A DNA stretch of 64,000 nucleotides from Myxococcales bacterium (GTDB lineage Bacteria; Myxococcota_A; Polyangia; Polyangiales; Polyangiaceae), in the NCBI GenBank assembly GCA_016706225.1, contig JADJKB010000022.1:372001-436000 (forward strand), in the 5' to 3' direction. Positions 33,271 to 42,361 of this stretch are shown piece by piece (positions within the stretch are counted from its first letter, which is position 1; each line of letters begins with the position of its first letter). A program made the position numbers and the translations under genes. The notes under the pieces were generated by a model. It was not told the origin of the DNA, searched no databases, and saw nothing but the letters and a program-made list of their open reading frames with translations.

Positions 33271-34743
33271 TCAACACCACTTCACCCGAACCTTGTAGGT
33301 GACCGTGGTCTTGCCGCGGGCCGGCACACTCACGTCGAAGGTGAAGGTGTGGGCGTCCTTCTTCTTGTGAGGATGGCTCGACTGCAGGATCTCCCAGTCC
33401 CCGCCGATGGGCTCGAAGACCTCGACCTTCTCGGCGGTGTCCTTGTGGTTGCGCAGCTCGATCTCCCAGCTGCTGTCCGACGTGCAGCTCGAGATGGCGC
33501 TCCACTCCATCTGTTTTCGATCTCCGACCACGTCGAAGGCCTCGCCCATCTTGATGCGGATCTGCTCGTCCCGCGGGGTGTGGTCGATGCGATCTTCACC
33601 GATGAACTGCTTGGCGCCGCTCTTGTCGGCTTTGTAGACCCGCACGGTGCCCTTGGGCAGTGGCATGCCGAGGCGGTTCTTCTGGCTGTTCTTGATGTCC
33701 AGGTAGACCCCGATCTTCTGGTTCGAGACGACCTGCCCGTAGTTGCCGCGGTAGTAGTACTCGGCGCCCCAGAAGATCAGCTTCTTCTCGATGCCAATGT
33801 CGTGGGCTTCGAGCAAGGTCACTTGCTTCTGCTCTTTGTCGAGCAACGAGGTGGCTCGCTCGAGGGTGTAGAGGTGATACTCGAAGAAGCCTTCCTCCTT
33901 GAATTGCTGCCGCGAAGCGCTGGCCTCGGCCCGCGCGTAGTAGCTGGGCGAAGGGCTGGCCGGCGGTTGCAAGCGCTGCACGTCGCCGGCCACCAGCTTC
34001 AGCTCGGCGTTCTCGTAGTCCGTACCGCTGTTGTTGGTGAGCGTGACCCAGCCGTTGAGGTCGCCTACCTTGTCGTCGTCGCCCACGACCATCACGTAGT
34101 CCGCGACCCAGTTCAGGTTCTGGCTCAGGTAGCTGACCTCGACGCGCTGTTTGGCCTTCTTGCTGCCGAGCAGCCAGACCAGCGAAGGTTTGGCGATCAG
34201 ATTCGGCGGGACCTCGGGAAAGGCAAACCGCCCCGGAACGCCGTACGTCACCTCTCCGTCGATCTCGAGCACCGTGCCGTTCTCGACCGCCAGCACCTTG
34301 GCCTCTTTCATCTCCTCTCGGCCGAGCTTCTCGTTGTAGCGATAGACCTTGATCTTCTTGTCCACGTATTTCTCGAGCAGCTTCTGCGGGCTCAAGAGAT
34401 CGTAGCGATAGTTCTGCTCGAGCACGGCCAGCGCGTCCTCACCGTCGAGTGACTTGATGTGCACCGTCTCCGGCTGAATGTTGGCCGACACGTCGCGGTA
34501 CTCGAGCGAGATCTTGCCTTCGCCCAGGTTGAGTGTGCGGATCTCGCGCACCAGACCGAAGTTCTGGTTGTAGACCGTGATCGCGACCTTCTCGCGCTCC
34601 TTGGCGGTCGACTTGCTCTCCTTGGCCGGGCCCGAGTCGGCACTCTTGGCGTGCTCGGGGCCCTTGCCCCCGCAGGCCGAGAGCGCCAACGCGGAGAGGA
34701 GAACGGCGGCGCGCCACGACGGCGCAGATGTTCCGTGATTCAT
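33271..34743 (-). CDS. DUF4139 lipoprotein, copy 1
   Basis: 490-residue lipoprotein heading the operon; ATG at 34743 with a GAGG about nine bases upstream. Leader ends Ala-Leu-Ser-Ala-Cys, so unlike copies 2 and 3 it is lipid-anchored. After a Lys/Ser tether the same DUF4139 body follows: ITVYNQNFGLVREIRTLNLG, YRYDLLSPQKLLEKYV, GWVTLTNNSGTDYENAELKLVAGDVQRLQ, GEDRIDHTPRDEQIRIKMGEAFDVVGDRKQ, and FTFDVSVPARGKTTVTYKVRVKWC. One lipoprotein and two soluble paralogues in tandem suggest a hetero-oligomeric envelope assembly. Divergent from the Hsp90-like gene across 140 bp that holds an inverted repeat. Confidence 0.85.
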   Translation of the reverse strand: MNHGTSAPSWRAAVLLSALALSACGGKGPEHAKSADSGPAKESKSTAKEREKVAITVYNQNFGLVREIRTLNLGEGKISLEYRDVSANIQPETVHIKSLDGEDALAVLEQNYRYDLLSPQKLLEKYVDKKIKVYRYNEKLGREEMKEAKVLAVENGTVLEIDGEVTYGVPGRFAFPEVPPNLIAKPSLVWLLGSKKAKQRVEVSYLSQNLNWVADYVMVVGDDDKVGDLNGWVTLTNNSGTDYENAELKLVAGDVQRLQPPASPSPSYYARAEASASRQQFKEEGFFEYHLYTLERATSLLDKEQKQVTLLEAHDIGIEKKLIFWGAEYYYRGNYGQVVSNQKIGVYLDIKNSQKNRLGMPLPKGTVRVYKADKSGAKQFIGEDRIDHTPRDEQIRIKMGEAFDVVGDRKQMEWSAISSCTSDSSWEIELRNHKDTAEKVEVFEPIGGDWEILQSSHPHKKKDAHTFTFDVSVPARGKTTVTYKVRVKWC

Positions 34744-34760
34744 GGATGGTGTCCTCGAAA

Positions 34761-34779
34761 TGCGTCCCCCAGAGACGCA
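34761..34779. promoter_or_regulatory. Inverted repeat in divergent promoter region
   Basis: TGCGTC (34761-34766), 7-base spacer, GACGCA (34774-34779) lies 18 bases upstream of the DUF4139 start (minus strand) and about 105 bases before the Hsp90-like start. It could be an operator or a leader hairpin; no regulator is known. Confidence 0.3.
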
Positions 34780-34883
34780 CGAGATCGAAAAAGGATTCGA
34801 GCCAAACCTGGCGCAGCCTGGACCCAACGCCCGGCGCGGCGCGGAGCTTACAGCAGAACCCGAAAGCAAGGGGGGGTACCCCC

Positions 34884-36653
34884 ATGCGGTCCCGGTTCCA
34901 TCGCCGGGCAAACCGCTCTAACCGTGCAGCTGTGAGCCCGTACCGCGAGCGCCAGGGCCGAAGCAGTGCGCCCGAAGCAGACAAGCCTGGGCTGGTATCG
35001 GAGATGGTCCGCCAGTTCGCGGACCCCTACGCGTTCCTGCGCGAGCTCGTGCAAAACAGCATGGACGCTGGCACCACCCGCATCGAGGTGGACGTGATGC
35101 GGGGCGCGGACGGCGACACCCGAACGCGGGTCACCGACAGCGGCTCCGGCATGACCCCCAAGATCATCGAAAACGCGCTGCTCACGCTGTTCTCGTCGTC
35201 GAAGGAAGGGGACTCGACGAAGATCGGAAAGTACGGCGTCGGCTTCGTGTCGGTGCTGGCCGTCAATCCCGAGGCCGTGATCGTCGACACCTGGCGAAGC
35301 GCCGTCGACAAGTCCGCGCAATCGGAGAGCGGCGCGTGGCGTGTCACGATCTTGCGCGACCACTCCTACGTGCTGGAGGAGATCCCCGTGCGACCGCTCT
35401 CGGGGACGAGCGTCACGCTGACCCACACGATGGACTCGAGCGCGTTCGACCAACACGTCGCCCGCGTGAGGGGCAGCCTCTTGCGCTGGTGTCGGCACGC
35501 GCGGGTCCCCATTTGGCTGACCGTCACTGACTACGCCAACCCGCAAGCTTCATCGCGCAAGCAGCTCGACATTCCGCTCCAAGTCCACACCTCGGTCAGT
35601 GTCAGCGACCTCGAGGGAGAAGACAGCATCGTGCTCGGTCCCGGCGCGGGCATGGAACACCTTCCGCTGTCGGACACCCAGCTCGACTACGAGAACGCGA
35701 CACCCTTCGTCGGTTTCTACAACCGGGGGCTCACGCTCTTCGAGAGCAGCGCGGACGAGTTCGCGCCCCTCACCGGGCTGCGCGTCAAGATCTCGAGCCC
35801 GAAGCTCAAACACACCTTGTCTCGCGACAACGTGCGGCGCGAGCAGGCCCTCGACGAGCTCGTGCAACGAGCTGCAGAGCTTGCACGTCGCGCGCTGCCC
35901 AGAGCCGTCTCCGAGGCGCTGAAAGCCGAAGCGACGCGGGTGGCGGAAGACGGGGATGCGAGCCACTACGTGGCGCTGCTCGGCGCCAGCGCCGCTGAGC
36001 CCACTCGCCTGCGTGCGAGCCACACCTGGTTCCCCCTGGCGTCGCCCATCGATGGGCAGAGCGCCATGACGCTGGACGGCATCACCAAGCTCACCCCGTG
36101 GCGCACGTCGGTGCTGACCGTCGCCGAGAAGGAGCCCATCAGCGCCGCGTTCGCTCGGGTGGGTCGCCCGGTGGTCTTGTGTCCACACGCAGAGGTCGTC
36201 CAGCGACTCGCACTCCTGGGCGCCCGCGGCCCCGAGCCCGTGTATGAACGCCACCTGCTGATCCGCGAACGCAAGGCGCCCACGAGCCACGAAACGGCGC
36301 TGATGGAGCAGGTCGCGCGCTGCATCCGGCTGGCGGGTGTCGACGTCGAACGCGTCGCGGTCGCCGAAGTCACGGGGGCGTTCTCCGTCAAGCTCGTCGT
36401 TGCCAGGGCACCGATGGACGGCGTCGTCCCGCTCGACACCGCGCTCTCCGCCGCCGCCCGCTGGGGCAGAGGGGCAACGCTCTTGCTCGACCTACGCCAG
36501 CAGTCGGTGCTGCGTGCCTGCGCTCTGGCACGACGCCATGCACGTACGGCGGCACAGCTGCTCGCCCGAATGATCATGCTCGAACGCTTCGGACCGCTGA
36601 CGGCAAAGGTCAACGATGCCTTGCTCCGGGATCACCTGGAGGGAGCCACTTGA
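34884..36653 (+). CDS. Hsp90-like GHKL ATPase
   Basis: 589-residue cytoplasmic protein. ATG at 34884 is preceded by a purine-rich AAGGGGGG at suitable distance; a GTG at 34932 is the alternative. GHKL motifs are complete in this numbering: N-box RELVQNSMDAG (catalytic Glu54, metal Asn58), G1 box DSGSGM (85-90), then the lid SSSKEGDSTKIG and G2 box GKYGVGF (115-121), and later SGTSVTL in place of the Hsp90 GTxI element. The middle domain includes HTLSRDNVRREQALDELVQRA, the counterpart of the Hsp90 LPLNVSRE segment. Shorter than HtpG (about 620) and without its dimerisation C-terminus. Translationally coupled to the giant gene that follows (TTG start overlapping its stop). Probably a chaperone-like or signalling ATPase; see findings. 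Confidence 0.85.
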   Translation: MRSRFHRRANRSNRAAVSPYRERQGRSSAPEADKPGLVSEMVRQFADPYAFLRELVQNSMDAGTTRIEVDVMRGADGDTRTRVTDSGSGMTPKIIENALLTLFSSSKEGDSTKIGKYGVGFVSVLAVNPEAVIVDTWRSAVDKSAQSESGAWRVTILRDHSYVLEEIPVRPLSGTSVTLTHTMDSSAFDQHVARVRGSLLRWCRHARVPIWLTVTDYANPQASSRKQLDIPLQVHTSVSVSDLEGEDSIVLGPGAGMEHLPLSDTQLDYENATPFVGFYNRGLTLFESSADEFAPLTGLRVKISSPKLKHTLSRDNVRREQALDELVQRAAELARRALPRAVSEALKAEATRVAEDGDASHYVALLGASAAEPTRLRASHTWFPLASPIDGQSAMTLDGITKLTPWRTSVLTVAEKEPISAAFARVGRPVVLCPHAEVVQRLALLGARGPEPVYERHLLIRERKAPTSHETALMEQVARCIRLAGVDVERVAVAEVTGAFSVKLVVARAPMDGVVPLDTALSAAARWGRGATLLLDLRQQSVLRACALARRHARTAAQLLARMIMLERFGPLTAKVNDALLRDHLEGAT

Positions 36654-39600
36654 GCGAACGGCGGGTGCTCGCCCGGGGGGAAATCCGCGTCGATGCACGG
36701 CGGGCGCGGGCAAAGTTGCGGGAGCACCTGCTCGTGGACCTGCACGGGTATTCGCTGGAGCTTGCCCGCGCCGCCATTGGCTTCGGAGCCACGACGCTGA
36801 ACGTGCATTGGGACTCCGACGACGTGGTGTTTTCGTTCGACGGCCGCCCGGTCGCCCCGGATCGCCTGCCCCGCCTGCTGGATTTTGCGCTGACCGAGAC
36901 CGAGGACGAAAACGCCAAGGCGCTGCGCTCGTTGGCGCTCGGCGTGAACGCCGCGCTGGGGCTGGGCGCGGACTGGGTCATGGTCACCACGACCGACGAA
37001 CCGGCGGCAGAGAGCGCGCGTTTCACCCCAGACGTGTTTGCTGACGACGACAGGTCCTCACCGGAGCCAGTCGCCGCGCGATGTGCACGCCCGGCCGGTG
37101 CCTTTGCGCGCGGCACGCAGGTTCACGTGCGGAAGAAGCTCGGCCTCGAGGTGTTGCGTCGCGCGGTAGCCGGCGGAGCACCGCGCGAGATCGCGCTGCT
37201 CATGAGCCACACTCGTGAAGCGCAGCTCGTGATCACACACGACGGTTCGCCCGTGCAACGCGAGCCGGAGCCCCCAGTACTGCTGCGCGCGGCGCTGACC
37301 CTCCCCGGCGCCAAACGTGCGGCGGTCGAGGTGTTGTCCGCGGGTGGAGCCTGCCGCGTCGACATCATGGAGCGCGGGGTGCGCCTCCTGTCCCAGGCCT
37401 GGCAACCGCTGCCGGGGCTCGATTCCGTCGATGGTGTGTGCGCACCCGTTCGAGTGATCATCGACGCGGATCAGCTCCCGACCAACGCCTCGCGTTCGGC
37501 GCTGCGTGAGGACTCTCCACTCGCCCGCGAGCTCTTGCCGGCGGCCGAGACGGCGTTCAGAAAGGCACTCCGGGCCTTGATCGCGAGGCAAGCCGATACA
37601 CCGCTCCCAACCGATGTGGAGGTCGTCACCGCTGACGTCAGCGCGTGGCAAGAGAGCCTGGGTGTCCTGGTCTTTCTGTGTGCGATGGCCCAACGAGCCG
37701 GACACGAGATCGACCCGGAGGCACGCGCCCTCTTTCAGGCGCCGCTGTTCGAGTCTGCAGCCGACCAACGCATCACCCTCGGGCGTCTGCTCAGCGCGGG
37801 TGTCGTGTACGTCTGGAAGGACGACGACCCGCTCCCTCGAGAGCTGGCCCCCTGGCTCGCTGACGTCGTGTGGTTGAGAGGACGCTTCGCCGAGCGCGCG
37901 CTCGAAGGTCTGAGGCTCGAAGATGCGTCCTATCTGATCAAGCGCGCGCGTCAGGGCGCGGCACGCCGAGAGCGTTTCTTGGCGCATGCTCCTGGACCGC
38001 CCGCCGTGCCGAAGTCGACGGCGGAGCTGGCTCGCCGACGCTTCGAGCTGACCTCGGGTACCTACGCCGGGCTCTCGGGCGAGGTGGCACTCCTGGCGCC
38101 GCACCAGGCTGGAAACCCCCGCGCCTCGCTGCTGAGGGTCTTCATCGAGGAGCGCATGCTCGAGGCGGTGCCCATCGAGCCGGGCTTTTGCCCGCTGGCT
38201 CTCGACGCCGCGATCGCGTGGCCCCAGGGATTGAGACCGCGCTTCGACTACGACGGCGTCGAGCGCGACGCTCGCTTGAACCAGGCGCTCGTCGCGGTGA
38301 GCAACGTTGCGATGGGCATTGCCGACAGCGCCGCGGCGCGCCTGAGCGAATTGTCGGGGTCAGAGCGCGCTGCCCTCGAGGGGGTGTTGCGGGACGCGGT
38401 CGCGGCCTTCAGCGTGGTCTCCCGAGAGCTGGGGATGCCGGCAGCGGATCCGACGCGGTTTCGCAGCGTGTATCCCGGGCTCTACGGCGCCAACATCTTC
38501 CCGACCACGGCCGGCAAACAGGTCAGCCTGCAGATCTTGATGAGCTTTGCCGAAGAACGGCGCTCACTGTGCCTGGTCGGCAGCTGGCAGAACGAGGTCA
38601 CCCGAGCGGCGCCCGATGGGCGTCCGGTGGTTGTGGCGGGACCGCGGGACGCCGAGGCGATCTTCGCGCTGATGACCACGAAGGTCGCGCGCGTTCCTTA
38701 CGAGCGAGGGGTGTCCGCGAGCGGAGCGAACGGTGACACGCTCGCGGGACGAAGGGCGGCACTGAGCCAGGCCGTCGCCGACGAACGTGTACGTCAGGGA
38801 CTTGCTCCAAGGTCGGTCGAGCTGTGGGAGGAGCACGACGGCGCAGTGGTTTGTGTTGCGCCGAGCCTGCTCGACGCGAGCATCGAGAGCCATCGTGGTG
38901 TGCTCTTGTCCGTGGAACGACTCCCCAAATCTAGCTCTTGCGTCATCGTCGCGACCGATCACATCGCGACGGTACCCACGCCAGACTGGGATGGCGTGCA
39001 CTTCAGGACTCGACGCAATCGCGCGGCACACGCCCAGCGCTTCACGGAGTTACTGGTCAGCGCCCTGGAAGGGGATGCCACCGCGTGCGGGCAGCTGGGC
39101 GTCACCACAAGACCATCCACCGACGATCCTGCGATTGGGGTTTGTCTGCTGTCGAGCGCGGTGTCCCTCGGCGCGCGCAGCGCCAAGGGAAAGCGCAAAC
39201 CTTCGGCCAAATCGCTCCAGGCTGAGCTCGTCGCGCGCATCGAAGCGTTGCCGCTGCTCCATTCGTTCAACGAACAGGGCACACCCATCACCGAGTCGAT
39301 CGCCGGAGCCGCGAAACACCACGGAGAGACGCTGCCCGTGCTGGGTGCTTCGCCCGGAATGCCAACTCTGGATTGGCGACCCGTGCTCGTGCGGAGTGAG
39401 CGTGAGCGTGAGCTACTGGCACGGCGCTTTTCACGACTCACGAACGGCGAGCTCGAGCTCGACGCGCGACGCGCCCGCGCGGCGGCCGAGTATCAGAAGC
39501 GGCAACTACTGAGCCAAGTGGCACTGCCACTTCGAGAGCTCGGAGCGCGCATCGCAGCGAGCGACACGCCACTGCACGCGGCCGCGAGACCGTCCGACGA

Positions 39601-42292
39601 TCCGCTGGCCGAGCTGGAGGTTGTGATCGCCTTGCCGCGCCCCGACCTACTTCTCGAGGTGCCCTGGGTGGACCTGCGCTTTGCCGGGCGCTCCGTCGCA
39701 GGGCTTGGTCCGAGCCAGGTTGGCCTTCCCATCATCGCCAATGTCAACTCGACGAGGGCGGCAGACTTCGCCGGGTTCGCGGCGCCGACCCCGGACGGGC
39801 TGTCCCGCTTCGGGGCCCGGCTCAGGCTCGCCTCTCTCGAGCTGCTGCGCTCACTTGCGACAGAAGGACTGTTGCTGTCGGACAGCCGCGCGCTCGCGCT
39901 CTGTCTCGCGCTCACGGATCTCGGCGAGGGGACCGAGGTCCGAGCCCTGCTCGAGGCGAGCCATGTGCACTTTCCCACGGTCCAAGGCGACGAAGCGCCG
40001 CTCTCGCTGCTCACCGGAGCCCCTCCCGCGCTGTGGTTCGGCTCGGAGCGCCACACGGGCTGGTATGAGAAGAAAGGCGGCGCCTCAGAGCTCGATCAAC
40101 CGATCCTGTTCCTGCCTCCCGGAGATATCGGCTCACAGCTCTCGGCGCTCCTGTCCCGCTCCGGTCGAGTGCTGAAGGACGTCAGCGCGGGTGTGTCGGC
40201 GCTGCAGCGACAACGCGGAGGTGTGCGAGCCGCGGCGCCCCAACTTGGTGGACTTCCGCCGCACCCGAGCCTGCGTGCCTCGCTCTGGGAGCTCGGAGTG
40301 ACTGCGGGGGACGGCGAGCTGGAGCTGCGCGCCGGACCGAGCTCCACGATCACCGCCGTGCTGCTCGACGGGCGAGCCGAATCGTTCGAGCTGAGCTCGG
40401 CTTGTCCGTTCAGCGCGGTCGTGCGTGTCGAGGCGTTGGAGCTGCGACCGATCCAGACGCGCCTCACCCACGAGATCGAGGAGGCCGCGGGGCGGGTGCT
40501 CACGCGAGCCATCAGCTCGCTGAATCACTTGCCCGCGTTCGTCAGAGCGAGCGCGCGGGCGGTGCTGTGCCGTGAGCCGAGCGCTCGCGCTCAGGCCGAG
40601 CTGGCGACGGCACCAGTATTCGAGGATACGGGCGGGTTCTGGCACAGCTTGGGGGCCCTCGTCGCTGGAGAGAAGTGGCGCTTCACCACCCTCGCGCCAC
40701 CATTTCCGCGGGCAAAATCCCCCACACTTCGCCTGTCGGAGGTGGAGGTCGTCGGGCTGCGCGAGGGGCTGACGCTGACTCGAGTCGACTCCGAGATCGA
40801 ACGCGCACTCGCGGCCGAGCAGCGCCGGAATGCACCCCAGCTGGCATCCCTGACGCTGTCGGTGCAACAGCGCGCCGCCTGTCTCTTGACCGAGATCTTC
40901 GCTCTCGGCGGCATCACCGGAGAGGTCGGAGTGCTCTCCCCCGCGCACCTCGAGCAGAGAGGTGGCGCACTGTACGTCGATCGCCGGCCGCTGTGTGCAT
41001 TCGATGACGGCGATGGTTGGCCGCTGGTGTGTGTGCTCAACGACGACAGCGTGCAACCGGATCGACACTTCGAGGCCCCGGAGAATCGGGGGGTGTTGAA
41101 CAAACTCTCCGCGAGCGCGCGGAGTGTGGCGCGGGCAGCACTCGAACGTGCCTTCGCTCCGCCTGCGACCGCGCTTTCATCACGCTTCTTGGATGACACG
41201 CCGGTCGGTTGTTTCCGCGTCACGGGCTGTGTCTGGCTCGACAGAAATTTTCCGGTGACGCCGCGGGTCCGAGCGCACATCGGCGGGCAGGCGACGCCAA
41301 TGGTGCGCGCGTTCGAGGCGGCGCTCGAGCGCTCGGGCATCGGCACCGCGCTGCCCATCGAGGGCAACCTTCTGGTCCGGGTGGACAGAGAGTCCGCGGA
41401 TGCCTCGCTCGGAATTTCGCTCGATCTCGCCTCGACGCTCGGCACGCTGGGTTCACTGACCGAGACCTGGGAAGCCCTGAACCGCTTCGGTGAACAGCTC
41501 GCAGCGGAGCTCCTGGCGGAGGCCCGCTCGCGCGGCGAAAGCGCGCCCGTCTTGGAGGAATACTCGATCAATTTGGCCATGCTCGGACTCACCACTCAGG
41601 TGCCGCAGCTGCGGGCGGCCGACGGCTCTGAGCTCACCCTGCCGGAGGTCATGGCCGAGCTTGCGCGACGCGGTGTGCTCTGGGTCAGTGACGGGCGTGG
41701 CTACGCAGACGGGGCCTTTCCGAGCGGCGCCCCCCCCTTCTTCTTGGCGGAGGGGTCCGCGCTCGTGCGTGTGATCGAGAAGCGCGGGCCCGCCGACACA
41801 CTGCGCCGGCTGGGGGCGGTCTCGGAGCTGCGCGCGCCGGCGAGCCCGAGCATCGAGTCGATGGCTGAGAGCTCGCTCCCGCTCCCTTCCGACGAGGCGC
41901 TCAGACAGTCGACGCTCGAACCGTCCTGGTGGGACCGCTTGACCGCGCAACTCTCGGACGCCTTTCGAGAGCAAGAGTTGCCTCAGGCAACCGCACGCGA
42001 ACATCAGGCGCTCATGAAGCTGCTGGTAGACTTTCGGCTCACGGGCTCCCCCGTCGAGTGCGTCGTGCTCGGGCGCTCCCAGCGCGCGCTACGCTACGAC
42101 AAGATCCGCAAACGCCTGCTGATGAACGCGGAGCATCCGGTGTCCCTCGCCATCGCCAAGACGATCGAAGACGACGCCGGTGTCGCCTCGATTCTGGCGG
42201 CGCACGCGCTGGCCGAGGTGAACCGCGCGCTCGTCGAAGTGACCGACTCCGAGGAGCAGCGAGCGCTGCTCGCGCTGTTGAACGCACTCTGA
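36650..42292 (+). CDS. Giant Hsp90-related protein, 1880 residues
   Basis: Very long cytoplasmic protein with a TTG start at 36650 that overlaps the previous stop (TTGA) and is preceded by GGAGGGAG (36638-36645). No signal peptide or membrane helix. The first 300 residues look like a degenerate GHKL module: an N-box-like LLVDLHGYSLELARAAIGFG without the Asn, a G1-like FDGRP, a G2-like RSLALGVNAALGLG, and further on DADQLPTNASRSAL (about 272-285), the Hsp90 middle-domain signature. The remaining 1500 residues are mixed alpha/beta with repeated hydrophobic strand/helix segments and no recognised catalytic motif; a C-terminal region around 1790-1850 (VECVVLGRSQRALRYDKIRKRLLMNAEHP) is basic. Length and coupling suggest a large scaffold or effector partner of the ATPase. 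Confidence 0.8.
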   Translation: MSERRVLARGEIRVDARRARAKLREHLLVDLHGYSLELARAAIGFGATTLNVHWDSDDVVFSFDGRPVAPDRLPRLLDFALTETEDENAKALRSLALGVNAALGLGADWVMVTTTDEPAAESARFTPDVFADDDRSSPEPVAARCARPAGAFARGTQVHVRKKLGLEVLRRAVAGGAPREIALLMSHTREAQLVITHDGSPVQREPEPPVLLRAALTLPGAKRAAVEVLSAGGACRVDIMERGVRLLSQAWQPLPGLDSVDGVCAPVRVIIDADQLPTNASRSALREDSPLARELLPAAETAFRKALRALIARQADTPLPTDVEVVTADVSAWQESLGVLVFLCAMAQRAGHEIDPEARALFQAPLFESAADQRITLGRLLSAGVVYVWKDDDPLPRELAPWLADVVWLRGRFAERALEGLRLEDASYLIKRARQGAARRERFLAHAPGPPAVPKSTAELARRRFELTSGTYAGLSGEVALLAPHQAGNPRASLLRVFIEERMLEAVPIEPGFCPLALDAAIAWPQGLRPRFDYDGVERDARLNQALVAVSNVAMGIADSAAARLSELSGSERAALEGVLRDAVAAFSVVSRELGMPAADPTRFRSVYPGLYGANIFPTTAGKQVSLQILMSFAEERRSLCLVGSWQNEVTRAAPDGRPVVVAGPRDAEAIFALMTTKVARVPYERGVSASGANGDTLAGRRAALSQAVADERVRQGLAPRSVELWEEHDGAVVCVAPSLLDASIESHRGVLLSVERLPKSSSCVIVATDHIATVPTPDWDGVHFRTRRNRAAHAQRFTELLVSALEGDATACGQLGVTTRPSTDDPAIGVCLLSSAVSLGARSAKGKRKPSAKSLQAELVARIEALPLLHSFNEQGTPITESIAGAAKHHGETLPVLGASPGMPTLDWRPVLVRSERERELLARRFSRLTNGELELDARRARAAAEYQKRQLLSQVALPLRELGARIAASDTPLHAAARPSDDPLAELEVVIALPRPDLLLEVPWVDLRFAGRSVAGLGPSQVGLPIIANVNSTRAADFAGFAAPTPDGLSRFGARLRLASLELLRSLATEGLLLSDSRALALCLALTDLGEGTEVRALLEASHVHFPTVQGDEAPLSLLTGAPPALWFGSERHTGWYEKKGGASELDQPILFLPPGDIGSQLSALLSRSGRVLKDVSAGVSALQRQRGGVRAAAPQLGGLPPHPSLRASLWELGVTAGDGELELRAGPSSTITAVLLDGRAESFELSSACPFSAVVRVEALELRPIQTRLTHEIEEAAGRVLTRAISSLNHLPAFVRASARAVLCREPSARAQAELATAPVFEDTGGFWHSLGALVAGEKWRFTTLAPPFPRAKSPTLRLSEVEVVGLREGLTLTRVDSEIERALAAEQRRNAPQLASLTLSVQQRAACLLTEIFALGGITGEVGVLSPAHLEQRGGALYVDRRPLCAFDDGDGWPLVCVLNDDSVQPDRHFEAPENRGVLNKLSASARSVARAALERAFAPPATALSSRFLDDTPVGCFRVTGCVWLDRNFPVTPRVRAHIGGQATPMVRAFEAALERSGIGTALPIEGNLLVRVDRESADASLGISLDLASTLGTLGSLTETWEALNRFGEQLAAELLAEARSRGESAPVLEEYSINLAMLGLTTQVPQLRAADGSELTLPEVMAELARRGVLWVSDGRGYADGAFPSGAPPFFLAEGSALVRVIEKRGPADTLRRLGAVSELRAPASPSIESMAESSLPLPSDEALRQSTLEPSWWDRLTAQLSDAFREQELPQATAREHQALMKLLVDFRLTGSPVECVVLGRSQRALRYDKIRKRLLMNAEHPVSLAIAKTIEDDAGVASILAAHALAEVNRALVEVTDSEEQRALLALLNAL

Positions 42293-42361
42293 CAGGTGCT
42301 TCGAAACCCAAGTTCTGACGACGCGACCATCGATCGCGCGGCGACGGAGCCCCGCTTCAGC

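Noticed and set aside
31757..33298. Long open frame on the plus strand, 513 codons, across the DUF4139 genes
   Set aside because: It lies opposite two convincing DUF4139 genes and its text is Val/Leu/Asp/His-rich antisense. No domain and no start context.
37058..38104. Minus-strand open frame inside the 1880-residue gene
   Set aside because: Arg-rich, no motif, and no signal of expression; the plus frame is continuous for 5.6 kb and has a proper start.
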